Origin: Oscheius dolichura
Lineage: Eukaryota > Nematoda > Chromadorea > Rhabditida > Rhabditidae
NCBI GenBank assembly: GCA_932521035.1
Contig: OW051494.1
Span: 9,100,001 to 9,164,000, forward strand
Reading direction: 5' to 3'
Length of the DNA stretch: 64,000 bases
The notes under the pieces: model-generated
Told to the model about the DNA's origin: nothing
The model's database searches: none
Seen by the model: only the letters and a program-made list of their open reading frames with translations
Shown here: positions 11,851 through 22,129 of the stretch, piece after piece
Layout: each line of letters opens with the position of its first letter
Position numbering within the stretch: position 1 is the first letter of the stretch
Made by a program: the position numbers and the translations under genes

Positions 11851-13702
11851 CTATTCCGAATGGCTTTCCGCGGTCCGATTTCAAAGGCGGAAAGTTTTCT
11901 TATCCCTAAAGGTAAACAGCTTTTCCGACCCTTCGAATGAAGTGGTTGAGGATAAATTTTGGAAGCCTTCCATTCGTGGAAGGAATTAAATATAAAACAA
12001 GGGTAGGGTAAAAATGAAATGTTGATGAAGTGACGGTAGAATTTTTGGCACCTCGTATGTTGCCTGGAAAAAGAGGAATTGCTATTGTAGAAATCTATGG
12101 AGGTATTTTCGCTCAAAACAAACAAAAGTGTTTTACAGTAGGAATACAGCCATGAGGGGTCCAATCAATGTTTCATAGCGCCAGAAATCAGTTCATCTGG
12201 GATTTGCCCAGCTGGCTTCCTTCCGTATGAATAACACCCTCGTCGAAAGCAGAATTGGAATGATACAACTGGGGAAAATTCGTCATTTCTTTTGGTATTC
12301 GAAAAAATAGAAGGTGTTCCAGCGAAAATCATGTCAAAGAGCGGAGGGAGAACAATTTAAAAAGAGAAAAGCGTCAAGCACTGCGCACCTTGCTGGCTCA
12401 AACAAATTCCCTTCAAAAAATCTTTAAAAGAAACTGAACAAGATGTAAATAGCAGCAAGAAAAATCGTTTCCCACTTTTGAAGGGGGAACTGGACGAGAG
12501 GAGAGATAAGAAAAAGTAAACCAAAACAAGGCTATTTTTAGCTTTACAGCCTCAAAATGACCATTCAAAGGAAAGAAAGTGAGGAATTTCTCAGTACAGG
12601 TGCCCTCAAGAACGGGTTGACCTCTCTCTCCACGGGCCGTCTCCTGTTGCAAAGACGATAAAGAGCCTGACTGACACTGGCGATCTCCACCCATATCAAG
12701 ATAAGCTAATTCGCGAATCATAACGCCTGGTTAGGCCGGCGTCGTCGTCTCGCCTATCCCCCCGGAGTTTCCCAAACAGACACGAGAGATAGAGGAACAA
12801 GAGGATCAAAAAGTGTCAAGAGAACGGCCCCGAAAAGATTCACACAGGAGGAAAGAGAGAAGCTGGAAGGAGAAGAGCACCCCGCGCTGGCTGCTGGTCA
12901 CTGGTGCCCCGCTCTCTCTCTCGGCTGCACAAACAAATAGCGAGGAGAACACACGGAGATGTTTGGGAGAAAGAGAGAAGAAAGAGAGCTGCTGCTGCTG
13001 TCGTTCGCCGTGTCTATCTTTTCTGATCGCTTTTCACTGTTCTTTAACCGGTAAAACTAGAGAAATAAGGACGAAAAGAGGGGAAGGAAAATGAAAATAT
13101 GGCCAAGGAATGCGAACGATGTGTTTGCGGTCAACGACCCCCCGATAAGAGGGGAAAGAGAAGAAGGCCATGGCGGGCCGGGCGGGGGGCGCCATCTGTC
13201 TGTATCCATATGTATATCTCTCTCTCCGCCATGGGAGGAAGGGGGGGGGGGGGGGTGATAAACATCAGGCGGGATCGGCAGCCAGAAGGGAAGGCTACCC
13301 CCCACAGCTGGATTGGCTCTCTGTCTCTGTTGCGCTCTCTCCCGCATATGGAGGTGCCCCTCCTATGTATTTAGCGGGTCAACAGGGCTGGCTGGGGGGA
13401 TTAGTACGCGGAAAGGGACAGGTGCCAATGGCAATATGTGTGCCTGCCGGTGCGGTGATGGTGGTGGTGCCAGCGGCGGTCAACGGCGCATGACTGGTCC
13501 CCTCATAATGTCCGGAATGGAGATTATTGCCGAGAGAGGGGGAAGGTGAAGTGAAATATGAGTGCCCCCCAGCCCAGTATGGTCAGGGGGGAGAGGGATT
13601 GGCGCTGCCTAATTAAGGGAAAGGTGAGGGGGGAGGTGAAAGGGCAGGACGCGGAATTAATAAGGAGAAATGGAGAAAGGTCTCGAAGGGAAAGGTAGAA
13701 AA

Positions 13703-13857
13703 GGCTCGGTGCCTGACAGTCCGATTCCCTGCCCCCGTAAACTCTCGGTAAGACAACGATACAAAGGCGACACAGTTTTGTAACTGTTTTGAATAAAGAT
13801 GGTCGTCCTGCCGAGACTTTACGGGTGCAGGGGAGAGGACTATCCAGGACCGAGCCG
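13703..13857. mobile_element. MITE-1 copy 8
   Basis: Full copy from GGCTCGGTGCCTGACAG to GGACCGAGCCGG with the family centre (TGTAACTGTTTTGAATAAAG). The arms pair over about 45 bp with a few mismatches. Confidence 0.8.
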
Positions 13858-14756
13858 GTAGAAAATCCAGTAATGATCCTGGGAAGCGTAAAAATAGGAA
13901 AAATGAAAAATTAGCCGGGAAAAGACGTCAAAATTGGAAAAAACAACGGCTACCATACTCTCGACCTTTATTTGAGGTCTTCCAACAAATTTAGACTGTT
14001 TCAATCAAAAATTTTCGATTTGGAAGGTTAGAAAATGGTATTAAAACAAAAAGGGAAGAACGTAGAAGGGAATAGGCTGTAGGAAGCGAAAAAAAAGGCG
14101 GCTACAGTTACCCAATGACGTTCTACGGTCTTTTTGAGGAATTTTCCTCTTTCAAAGCGGAAATCCACCTCGAAAAGTGGCCAGAGAGGGAGTGAAAACT
14201 GTTTTGTTCAATCCCGAAAACCCCATTACCCGTTCGCTCCCATTTGATGCCGTTTTTACCTCATTCCAACCCCATTACCAATTAAATCGAACAGGTTCAC
14301 ACAGTCAAAACTCTCCCATCTCTTTTTCTGGGAAAGTTCATAAATTGTAAACAGATCCGTTTAAGACCATTTAAGGTAATTTATTAAGTAAAAAACGGTA
14401 GAGAAAGCAAAAGATAGGCGAACAAGATAGCAGCCCCCCGTATGAATGTTTCATCCCCTGAACAGGAGAGAACGGAGCGGGGAATTTGAAGAATCTGTCA
14501 GATGGCATCGTTTTGACACTAATTCAAATTTCCATAAACGACGGGAGTGGAAAAAGACGACGAAAAACCATAAAGAAGAAGAAGAAATGGTCTTCTCGGG
14601 GGGAGAAAGGCAAGGACGAACACATGACCATTTAGCAGGGGTTTGGAGAGGAAGGAACGACGGAAAGGAGGGGCTTATCTTGGTTGAACTCGAACTTGGA
14701 AAAAGGGAAAAAAGGCAGGGAAAAAATGGAACGACCAGGTGATAGGGAGAGAACGG

Positions 14757-14910
14757 GGCTCGGTGCATGATAGTCCGATCCCCCTGCACCCGTAAAGTCT
14801 CGGCAAGACAAAGGTATAAAGGCGTCACAATTTTGTAACAGTTTTGAATAAAGATGATCCTCCTGCCGAGACTTTACGGGTGCATGGAATCGGACTATCG
14901 AGGAACCAAG
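14757..14910. mobile_element. MITE-1 copy 9
   Basis: Full copy from GGCTCGGTGCATGATAG to CGAGGAACCAAG, with the family centre and both arms. This is the last copy before the gene-dense region begins. Confidence 0.8.
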
Positions 14911-15283
14911 GGCGCGAAAAGGAGAAACACAGTTTATAGCTTCCCATTTCTTTAAATTAAAGAGAAAAATAATGGTACATATATGCTCTTATAGAGAAAA
15001 TTCTGGGCTACATTTATGTATAAAAATATCCAGTGAAGGAACATAGAGAGAAGCGCAGCCGGCGCCGTTCCCTGGGTGCAGCCTCGTTCCCCTCAAAAAG
15101 TGGGCATAACTGTGAGACGAGGAGACAATAAGGAGCGGAGGAGGAGACGATCACGACCACCACCAAAAAAGACTCCCCCAGCCACACTAATCCTAAAGTG
15201 AGGCAGCTTGTTTAGCCAGCGATCGCCTCTCACTCTCCCGGCCATAAAAACGACTGCCCTCTCATGTCCAGTTGGCTTTTGTG

Positions 15284-15360
15284 GCAAAATGACCAGCTCG
15301 TCTCCCCCCGCGTTCGGCAACCACGACACTCAACGACTAATCCCGATGGTTCGGGGGGTT
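15284..15360 (+). CDS. Possible short coding exon, unidentified
   Basis: An ATG at about 15288 opens a short frame, MTSSSPPAFGNHDTQRLIPM, with coding-like third positions, ending at a weak donor (GGG followed by gtttga). I see no partner exon. A second short frame (MADMTGRGDPLLVHEK) begins at about 15450. The opposite strand is also open, so this is weak. Confidence 0.2.
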
Positions 15361-15769
15361 TGACAGATTTTTTAAAGGGGAGAATTGCTTGTAATTGTCG
15401 GGCTAATACAGGCGAAAGAGCGAATCGTAGAGTTTCGCGGTTCTCGACCATGGCCGACATGACGGGAAGGGGGGACCCCCTGCTGGTTCATGAGAAAACG
15501 AACAACAACCATTTGGTGTCAGGGCTATGAATCAGCCAAATAATCGTTTGGGGATACAGATCATTTACGGCGCACTGAATGAGGAGGGGAGAGGCACCTG
15601 GAGCCGGGGGAATGGTACCAGAGGGCGCGAACGGCGTACTGTACTTCGTTTCCAATGGGAATATCACGTCTCTTTGACGTTTTTACGGGAAGACCTTTAA
15701 ATTATCCGCTTGGTGGCTCACGATTACGGTAAAGAATGGGATTCTTCTCTAAGAAACAACCCCGTTTTT

Positions 15770-15905
15770 GGGCGTAGATGGGAGTGTCGGGTGTTTGTGC
15801 CTGTATCTCGGTCGTTTCTTGGTCGATTTAAAAAATTCAAAGACCTGGTTGGAGAGCAAGCCAAGACGATTCTAGTGAACCCAGTCACATATCAGCCGCA
15901 CCGAC
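15770..15905 (+). repeat. Repeat R2 copy 1 (conserved frame RSFLGRFxKFKDLVGE)
   Basis: A stretch of about 110 bp encodes [18 protein letters not shown] and AKTILVNP. The same sequence recurs at 16505-16640 (plus strand) and 18486-18610 (minus strand). Differences among copies mostly keep the reading frame, which suggests a fragment of a real protein gene or of a transposon gene. A shared tail, TEDMLR, follows in the first two copies. Confidence 0.55.
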
Positions 15906-15979
15906 AAAAAACCTGTAGCCCCACAGAGGATATGTTACGTAACGCGATGCACCCAAAAACGGGTGCTCCCGGCTGTAGA

Positions 15980-16300
15980 TCATATATTGAGGAAAACGAG
16001 AAAAAAATGGACTATAAAACAAGCGAAACAATAAACAACAAGAAAAAAACAGATAGAATAAGAAGAATTTAATAACTTGTCTACAGTTATACATTGGAGA
16101 CTGGCCGTCTCCATTTTCCACTGTTGGTCCTCGGCGTCTTCCTTCTTCCTGGCGTTCTTGTGATCTTCTTTTTCTTGGTAAGAAGCGTCTTTGTCGTTTG
16201 AAGAGTTGGCATAGGAATCGACGTTGTGGTGACCATCAGATTTCGAGTAGAGGGGCTGGTGAGAAGTGTGGGCTTCTATTGGATGGCGGCTCCTTATAAG
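15980..16300 (-). CDS. Possible exon of a hydrophilic protein
   Basis: After a TTATAAG acceptor at about 16296 the minus strand opens into a His/Asp/Lys/Glu-rich stretch (SDGHHNVDSYANSSNDKDA, KEDHKNARKKEDAEDQQWK) with balanced codon use. It then runs into an AT-rich part that is probably intron. No start codon or partner exon was secured. Similar charged linkers occur in many nematode proteins, so no function can be assigned. Confidence 0.35.
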   Translation of the reverse strand, partial: LIRSRHPIEAHTSHQPLYSKSDGHHNVDSYANSSNDKDASYQEKEDHKNARKKEDAEDQQWKMETASLQCITVDKLLNSSYSICFFLVVYCFACFIVHFFLVFLNI

Positions 16301-16504
16301 GGAAAAAAGGATGAGCTCTTGGATCAAATAAAAGATGAGCTGGAGGATAATCTATTTCTAAAGCTCCAAATAATCTTTTCTTTCCAAAGAGATTACTCTA
16401 ATTTCATCGATTAGCCGATTTATAATAAAAGATTATTGTAACGCAAGGATTAGGCTAGCCCATACATAGGCAAAACACCCCAATTTCGGGCGCGCTAGTT
16501 TTTG

Positions 16505-16640
16505 GGCGTAGGCGGGAGTGTCGGAGATTTGTGTCCGTATCTCGGTCATTTCTCGGCCGATTTCAAAAATTTAAAGACCTAGTTGGAGAGCACGTCAAGG
16601 CAATTCTAATGAACCCAGCCAGATTCCTATCGCCCAAAAA
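16505..16640 (+). repeat. Repeat R2 copy 2
   Basis: Second copy of the [17 protein letters not shown] unit, followed by KAILMNP and TEDMLRK. Immediately after it the minus strand carries an open frame at 16894-16697 (NMNMEERNGREMVREMVGRL) that may be a separate exon, but nothing else supports that. Confidence 0.55.
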
Positions 16641-16899
16641 GTCTGGAGCTCAACAAATTTTGACAGAGGATATGTTACGTAAGCGCATACAACATTTCAA
16701 ATCTTTGTTTTTGGCTGCATATCATATTTTCCTAACAGCAAATTGTGTTGTTCGCCCTCTCCCTGGGCCAGCTGTCCCTCAATCGGTGTCCTTGACGCCC
16801 CAACAAAGGGATAATTTTCGAAGAGACGCCCAACCATCTCGCGGACCATCTCCCGCCCGTTCCGCTCTTCCATGTTCATATTGACGTTTCTCATCGTTA

Positions 16900-17870
16900 T
16901 TTCTGGGCTTTTTACTGGAATTATATGCGAGTAAGCGTATTTTTTAGCGTTTTTTAATCAGACAATTTTTAGAAACGTCTATTGTACCTATTATCGAGAT
17001 ACAGATGAAATTACCTGTGGGTAGGTGTCGATTTTTAGGGAAAAGTGAAATTACGGCTTTAGGCAAGTCACCTGCGCCACTCATATTCCACCAAACATCG
17101 ATTTGGAAAAAGAGGGACTAGATATTCGGCTGCCAAGAGGATGGTGAGTTCAAATATCACTTTTCAAGGCTTTTGGTGCCTTTTTACAAGGGATTCTTGC
17201 CATTACGGCCGGTCTGTTTCCTTTTCTATCTTCTAGTTGAGCTCGTAATTCATTCTGGTATCAGAAAAACACACAGACGTGGTTAACTTCCCTCTATATT
17301 CCCAGTTTTTCGTCATTTATCCATCAAAATTAGTTCCGAGCGTCCAGATCTCAGAAATTTTCATGCTAAATTCCAATTGGGATCCCAGGCTTTATAGAGG
17401 AAATTGTGGGCTACATTTTGAGTGTAAGAACATCCAACAAAGCAGCCAACAAACCCTACAATTTCTGTAATTTAACCCTTTGATGACCGCGCGGGCTGCC
17501 GGTGGCGCGCGCTTTTTTTAAAGGTGCTTGTGATCCAATATGCTTGGTACCGCCTGATAGAGAATTTTCTGCTCTTTCAGATGCTACCCAGGAGAATTCT
17601 GAAGGCCATTAAAGTAAAACGGCACGCGCGTTTGAATGCGCCATTCCGAAATTTCCTGATCAGTCGTCAATCGGTTAAAAGATAGGTCGAAATGTGGTCC
17701 GTAAGTGGTTGGAAACACAGAAAATCCAGGAAAAGTACAGTAAAAACAATAAGACAAGACAAAATATAGGTACAATGAGCAATTTTATATGATAAAAATA
17801 ACCCCCATTGCGATTGTATGAATACATATATCTCGTCTTCTTTTTTTCTTCTTGTCGCTATCGCAGTCAT
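16900..17870. other. Intergenic stretch, nothing identified
   Basis: AT-rich sequence without supported exons. A GC-rich patch near 17485-17515 (GCGCGGGCTGCCGGTGGCGC) is self-complementary over a short distance. The right end abuts the 3' end of the PP1-like gene on the minus strand. Confidence 0.4.
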
Positions 17871-17871
17871 C

Positions 17872-19931
17872 TCATCTTTTCATCATCACCTTCACGGGCT
17901 TGTCCTTTTCCTGCGGTTGCAATACATGAAACATGCACATGTTATCGGCATCGACGACCAGCATAGCCGCGTTATTATTGAACTGTCCGCAATAGTGAGG
18001 AGCTGAGAAAATGGTCACCAGCCGTCGATCCGCGAAGAATTCATAGCCGTCTTGGACGACCTGATGCGCTCGGACGATTAGATCCACGCCGAGTTTGGTG
18101 ATCTTCTCGAAGACTTGGTTCTTCCCAAAGACGACACTAACACCACGGCTATTCGGCAGCCAGCCATCGACAAACGGATCCGGATCAGCCCAGAGCAGAT
18201 CCATCAGGACGGACGGATTGGGCAGGTCGAGGGGCCGTCTCTTCTCCTCACGCAGCTGTTGGAGACTGTTCAAACCCTCCGAGAGACCGCCATGCATGCA
18301 GAGAATACGGCCGCCGACCAGGGCCACGTACGGCATCAGGGCAAACACGTCCTGAAAATTGTAATTGATCATATTACGGAGAATGGACCCTTGGGTTTGA
18401 TCTGTGTGCCCATTTCACCCAAAATGTAAGAAAGATCGCAGTTTATGGGGCTATAAATTTGTTTTGTCGGGGCGGGTGAGATGCGCTAGGGTTCTTTAGA
18501 ATTGTCTTGATGTGCTCTCCAACTACATCTTTGAATTTTTGAAATCGACCAAGAAATGACCGAGATACGAAAGGAAACAAACGCTCGACACTCCAGTCTA
18601 CGTCCAAAACGGGGAAGTCCGAAATTGGCAGAGGCGTTAGAAGAAGTTTTTGGGCTAGAAGGGCCTACCGTACTCCCCAATTGGCCCCAAATTTTCAAGG
18701 TTTCCGTCCCATTGCACATTTTATTTCCCCCATTTGGGGGAGGGCCGTTCCCGGCAGCAGTGCAACGCCGGGCCGACCCATGAAGAGGAGCTAGCAAGCC
18801 AGCTGCCACTTCTGGTCTCAAAAATCGGTTAACCTTGTATACCACAATAGCGGTATATATCGAAGGTTAATTCGATAAGAACGATTACTACACTTTGATC
18901 TTAGCCATAAGGCCGAGAAGCGATACTGGTTGGGTCCGCCAGCCGCTGCCGACAATTTACGGGTGGAGGATGCGGTAATTATGGGCTCAATTAGAGTTGG
19001 CCAGCTTGTAACGGTACCTGAAAGATGGTCCAAATACGGGCATCATAGCGCCTTGTGCATTCTTCAAAGAATCCATAGACTCGATTAATGGATCGGCATT
19101 CGTGATTTCCACGCAGAAGGAAGAAATTATACGGATATTTGATCTAAATTCCATTAAATCTGTAGTCTCAAAATTCACCTTGTAAGCCATAAAAAGTAGA
19201 ACAACTTCAAGATTTTGATGGCCGCGATCGACATAGTCCCCGAGGAAGAGATAGCTGGAACAGGGCGGGAAGCCGCCACGATCCAACAGGCGCAACACAT
19301 CCGAATATTGGCCATGCGTATCGCCGCAAATCTTGACGGGCCCGTCCAGTTCGAGCATAAATGGCTGGTCCTTGAAGGATTCTCTGGAAAAAGCACAAAA
19401 ATCCCGTATAATCCTAAAAATTGGGAGCCCGCGTAAGCGCGCGGCGATGAAATTTATAGGGAAAACCAGTTTTTGACGGGTTTAGTCATTTTCTCACGCT
19501 TTTTATTATTTATTCAACTATTATTTATCTGTTTATTCAACCGTACGGCGATATAAAGAGCTAGTTTAGACTGCATATAGGTGGAATAGTTAGCATTGGA
19601 GCGCGTTTAATAGGATGGGCAAAGGCTAGACCGCGCCAGGTCGTCTGGACCGACAAAATGAAGGAAGCGATGCCCACCTAGCAATGGAGCAGAATGTCAT
19701 AATGGTTTCCGGTTTTAGCATCTCCTGTAGCGAACAGCCGGGGGTGCCGACGTTGAGTACGGTAGCTATGAATTCATCTAGGTCGAGGTCCTCGGGGATC
19801 TTCTTCTTCTCGCTTTTCTGCTTCACTTCTTCCGTTTTCTTCTCCGCATATTCGACATATTTCACATCAACATGGTCATTGACATTATTATGGTCGGCGG
19901 TCGGGGTGGAGCTGACACTCTCGTTGCTCAT
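17872..19931 (-). CDS. PP1-like Ser/Thr protein phosphatase catalytic subunit
   Basis: Four exons: 19931-19678, 19383-19179, 19143-19018 and 18351-17872, giving 354 aa with all phases consistent. It hydrolyses phosphoserine/threonine using two metal ions. Every metal and catalytic motif of the PPP family is visible: [47 protein letters not shown] and SAPHYCG. It has a charged N-terminal extension of about 60 residues ([14 protein letters not shown]) and a short C-terminus ending VMMKR. Intron 2 is only 35 bp. Intron 3 is about 670 bp and contains a U2 snRNA gene on the same strand. The sequence is diverged from canonical PP1 (for example, THG in place of IHG and a reduced C-terminal tail), as in the many nematode-specific PP1 paralogues. 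I infer an active paralogue rather than the orthologue of the essential PP1. Confidence 0.9.
18486..18610 (-). repeat. Repeat R2 copy 3, inside the PP1 intron
   Basis: Reverse-strand copy of the [12 protein letters not shown] unit ([13 protein letters not shown] follows), lying in intron 3 of the PP1-like gene just downstream of the U2 snRNA gene. Its frame is conserved relative to the two plus-strand copies. Confidence 0.55.
18738..18924 (-). ncRNA. U2 spliceosomal snRNA
   Basis: Reading the minus strand from 18924, the sequence starts ATCGCTTCTCGGCC, continues with GGCTAAGATCAAAGTGTAGTA, and later has the Sm-type site GATTTTTGAGACC. It ends in the conserved 3' hairpin (GGCGTTGCACTGCTGCC). 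Length (about 187 nt), order and spacing match nematode U2. The branch-site-pairing GTAGTA is intact. The next four bases read ATCG where U2 normally has TCTG, an unusual change in a conserved stretch. The gene sits on the sense strand inside intron 3 of the PP1-like gene. Because of the changed positions it could be a variant or a decayed copy, although the overall fold, including an ATCGAA/TTCGAT stem, is preserved. Confidence 0.9.
18925..18970 (-). promoter_or_regulatory. Putative snRNA proximal element upstream of U2
   Basis: About 25-45 nt upstream of the U2 start the minus strand reads CACCCGTAAATTGTCGGCAG. Position and isolation fit a proximal sequence element of an snRNA gene. The word is nearly the same as the arm of MITE-1 (CACCCGTAAAGTCTCGGCAG, 17 of 20 positions). 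No TATA box is seen, as expected for a polymerase II snRNA gene. Confidence 0.4.
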
Positions 19932-20302
19932 TTTGAAGAGGAGAGAGACGAGACCAATGGGCAGCTGTGGAGATAGAAGGCGGACTTCAGTCCAGTTGGT
20001 TGTCGGAATGGTCTCGACGTTCTATTCTCGCTTTTTGACCATTTTACACCAAGTTTTTGCCGTTTTTTGTTAGCAGAATTCGCGTTTACCAGAAATGGAC
20101 AAAATTTGACCAAATATTTCGGCCACCGGATGGTTTGAGCCGTTACTAGCCGGCGATTTGTGGCTATTTATAAAAAAAAAATGCATGCATATTATAATTG
20201 GAGTCTAGCGGCATAAAATTGGGAAAAGTGACCCAGTGAGCAACAGTTGACCGAGAGAACCTTCAATCCTAATCCAGAATAGGGGTCCAATGGAGAAATA
20301 AG

Positions 20303-20690
20303 GATCCAATGAGTTGGTCGGCGCGGTCTACCCAGAGTTTCTCTTCTCAAAATGAATGCTTCCAGGCGTGTTACATATGGTTCGAAAGCTCTCGAACTCG
20401 CGAATTCGATGGTATACAGTATACAGTAAGAAATGAGCGGCTCCAGGAAACAGTGTTTATTTACAACGTATCGCCGTTTGTTGGCTTACCCAGGATTATA
20501 TGCTTGGATACTGAATGAAACCACTTTATTATGTGTTTCCGGTATACCACAGGATTCCCAAGTTCAAGAGCGTTCGAATCACATATAACATGCCTGGGAA
20601 CATATATTTTGGGAAGAGAAACTCTGGGTAGACCGCGCCAACCAAGTCATTATTTTTCCATTGGATTTTTGTTTTACTATTGGACCCTAT
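20303..20690. mobile_element. MITE-2 copy 1
   Basis: Inverted-repeat element. The left arm (20303-20430) contains GTTGGTCGGCGCGGTCTACC and AGTTTCTCTTCTCAAAATG. The right arm (20541-20690) contains the reverse form, GGAAGAGAAACTCTGGGTAG. There is no ORF of its own. It lies immediately upstream of the unidentified gene at 20740. Confidence 0.7.
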
Positions 20691-20739
20691 TCTGCATGAG
20701 AACCGAACTTCCCAGCCTTCTTGGCCCCTCCAGTTTCAG

Positions 20740-21225
20740 TTCCAGGTACCGTATTGGAACGATGCAAATCCGCCACGACCACTCTTGGCTTAATCTATAC
20801 CGAAGAAAGGCCACTGGAAATGGATACTGGGACTTTTATACCAATATTCCTGAACGGAACTGTGCAGGGTAGGTTTTCTAACCTTTTATTTACTCAAAAA
20901 ACAACTTTTTTCCATCCGAACCGATAGAATAGCCGTTAAACTCTATTGTAATCTTTCCTTTCCATTGCAGAGGCTTCGGAATGCACGCCGGCGAGAACAT
21001 TGCCGGTTCGGTTACGGTAAAGGACAAGAAATGCTTTGATCGTCTTATCTACCAGGTTTTCTTCTTTTTAATGTTAATTTTATGATTTTCTAGATTGAAA
21101 GAAAGTCAACAATTGAAAAATTTGATGTCCATCAGTGCCGCAAGTGTATTTTCCACAGTTGCTGGCTAGGAGCCCGACTTCTTCCCCACCAGCGGGAATA
21201 TTATACCAATTTGAGGAGCTATTAA
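20740..21225 (+). CDS. Unidentified small protein, 5' end not resolved
   Basis: Three plus-strand exons join in frame: 20740-20868 (GTVLERCKSATTTLGLIY, TGTFIPIFLNGTVQ), 20973-21055 (GFGMHAGENIAGSVTVKDKK) and 21094-21225, ending LRSY and TAA. Junctions are GT-AG with acceptors CAGAG and TTTTCTAG. The last exon has several cysteines (HQCRKCIFHSCW). I do not recognise the family. The N-terminus is missing: sequence left of 20740 is MITE-2, so an upstream exon may lie further away or the gene may be truncated. Confidence 0.45.
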
Positions 21226-21449
21226 AGGATTGCGGGGTCCCGAAGCGATTCTACCTATTTATATAAAATATTCCCCTTGTTTTCATAAGCAATCGTTGCA
21301 GGACCCGCACTAGAGCGTCTGGCCCCTAGAATTCCTTTATTGCCCATTTTATGGTTATTTTTCTGTCTAAATTGGTCTTAATTGGTCTCGAAACGATTAA
21401 ATAAATCCTTCTTCCCGAGACTTTTTCTCATTTCGCCTGGCAGAATCTC

Positions 21450-21683
21450 ATGTCTCGGCTGCTTTTTCTCCTTCTCCTTTTCTACTTCATCACGTCTAGT
21501 GTTGAAGCGAAAAGTTGCTCTCCGCCAAGTGAGCACCCCCATTTTTTTGACCGTTCATTAATTTCTCAATTTCCAGGTGAGACCTGCGTATTAGGAGTGG
21601 AAATTACTACTACGTGTGGAGGAGTCTGCTCGTCGCTGTTTTTCTCCGGTTTTCTACTTCTTCACTTCCTTCTTCATGGCTAA
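21450..21683 (+). CDS. Very short secreted or GPI-anchored Cys protein
   Basis: Two exons, 21450-21528 and 21577-21683 (48-bp intron, acceptor TTTCCAG), encode 61 aa. The N-terminus is a clear signal peptide (MSRLLFLLLLFYFITSSVEA). The core of about 25 residues has four cysteines (KSCSPP, SETCVLGVEITTTCGGVC). The C-terminus is a hydrophobic tail (FFSGFLLLHFLLHG) typical of a GPI-attachment signal. The unspliced frame is also open, but the 48-bp insert has intron-like composition. A mature, disulphide-bonded surface peptide is my inference. I know of no named family for it. Confidence 0.6.
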   Translation: MSRLLFLLLLFYFITSSVEAKSCSPPSEHPHFFDRSLISQFPGETCVLGVEITTTCGGVCSSLFFSGFLLLHFLLHG

Positions 21684-22129
21684 AAAAGAAGAAGAAGACT
21701 CGCCAAAAAGTTATACATACATGAACATTGGTTAAACTGAAATCTTGTTATTTTCCCTTCTGTGACTATTTTCTGGTATTTTTCATCGTTTATTCCCTTT
21801 TCCTTGAAAACCCCCGAGAATTCAGCCTGACCCGTTAAAATCAACAGGTGGGAGGATTGCGGCAACAGTGATAATAGATCAGAGGATGGAATACTTTTAT
21901 GTGTAGACAAATAAATCGGAGCAGATGGAAGGAACGCGCTGGTATTTGAGCTATTGGAACATTCGACCATAGATAGGTGAAAAAGGGAACAGTCAGCAGC
22001 ATGCCAAGCGTTTTGACGTAGGTGAACAAGCTACACAGAGAGCACATAAAAAATACTGTACAAATAATGTTATTTCGGATACAAAAATCACAATATGGGC
22101 AAAAATGTTTGCCAGCATTAAAAATAAGG

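Larger units (their letters stand above)
9985..15270. other. Long gene-poor stretch rich in simple repeats
   Basis: Apart from the MITE-1 copies listed separately, I find no supported gene in this 5.3 kb. It holds a (CAC)n stretch at about 10338-10350, GA/CT-rich blocks at 12750-13120 and a G run of about 17 at 13237-13254. Open frames here follow base skew and lack splice structure. The position, upstream of a start codon at 9984 on the minus strand, would fit a regulatory region or 5' UTR introns. Confidence 0.4.

Noticed and set aside
12413-12721. 102-codon minus-strand frame near 12.5 kb
   Set aside because: Part of it looks coding-like (QQETARGERGQPVLEG) but no acceptor or donor keeps the frame and the ends are AT-rich.
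18486-18845. 119-codon minus-strand frame in the PP1 intron
   Set aside because: It runs through the U2 snRNA gene and repeat R2, so the frame is accidental.
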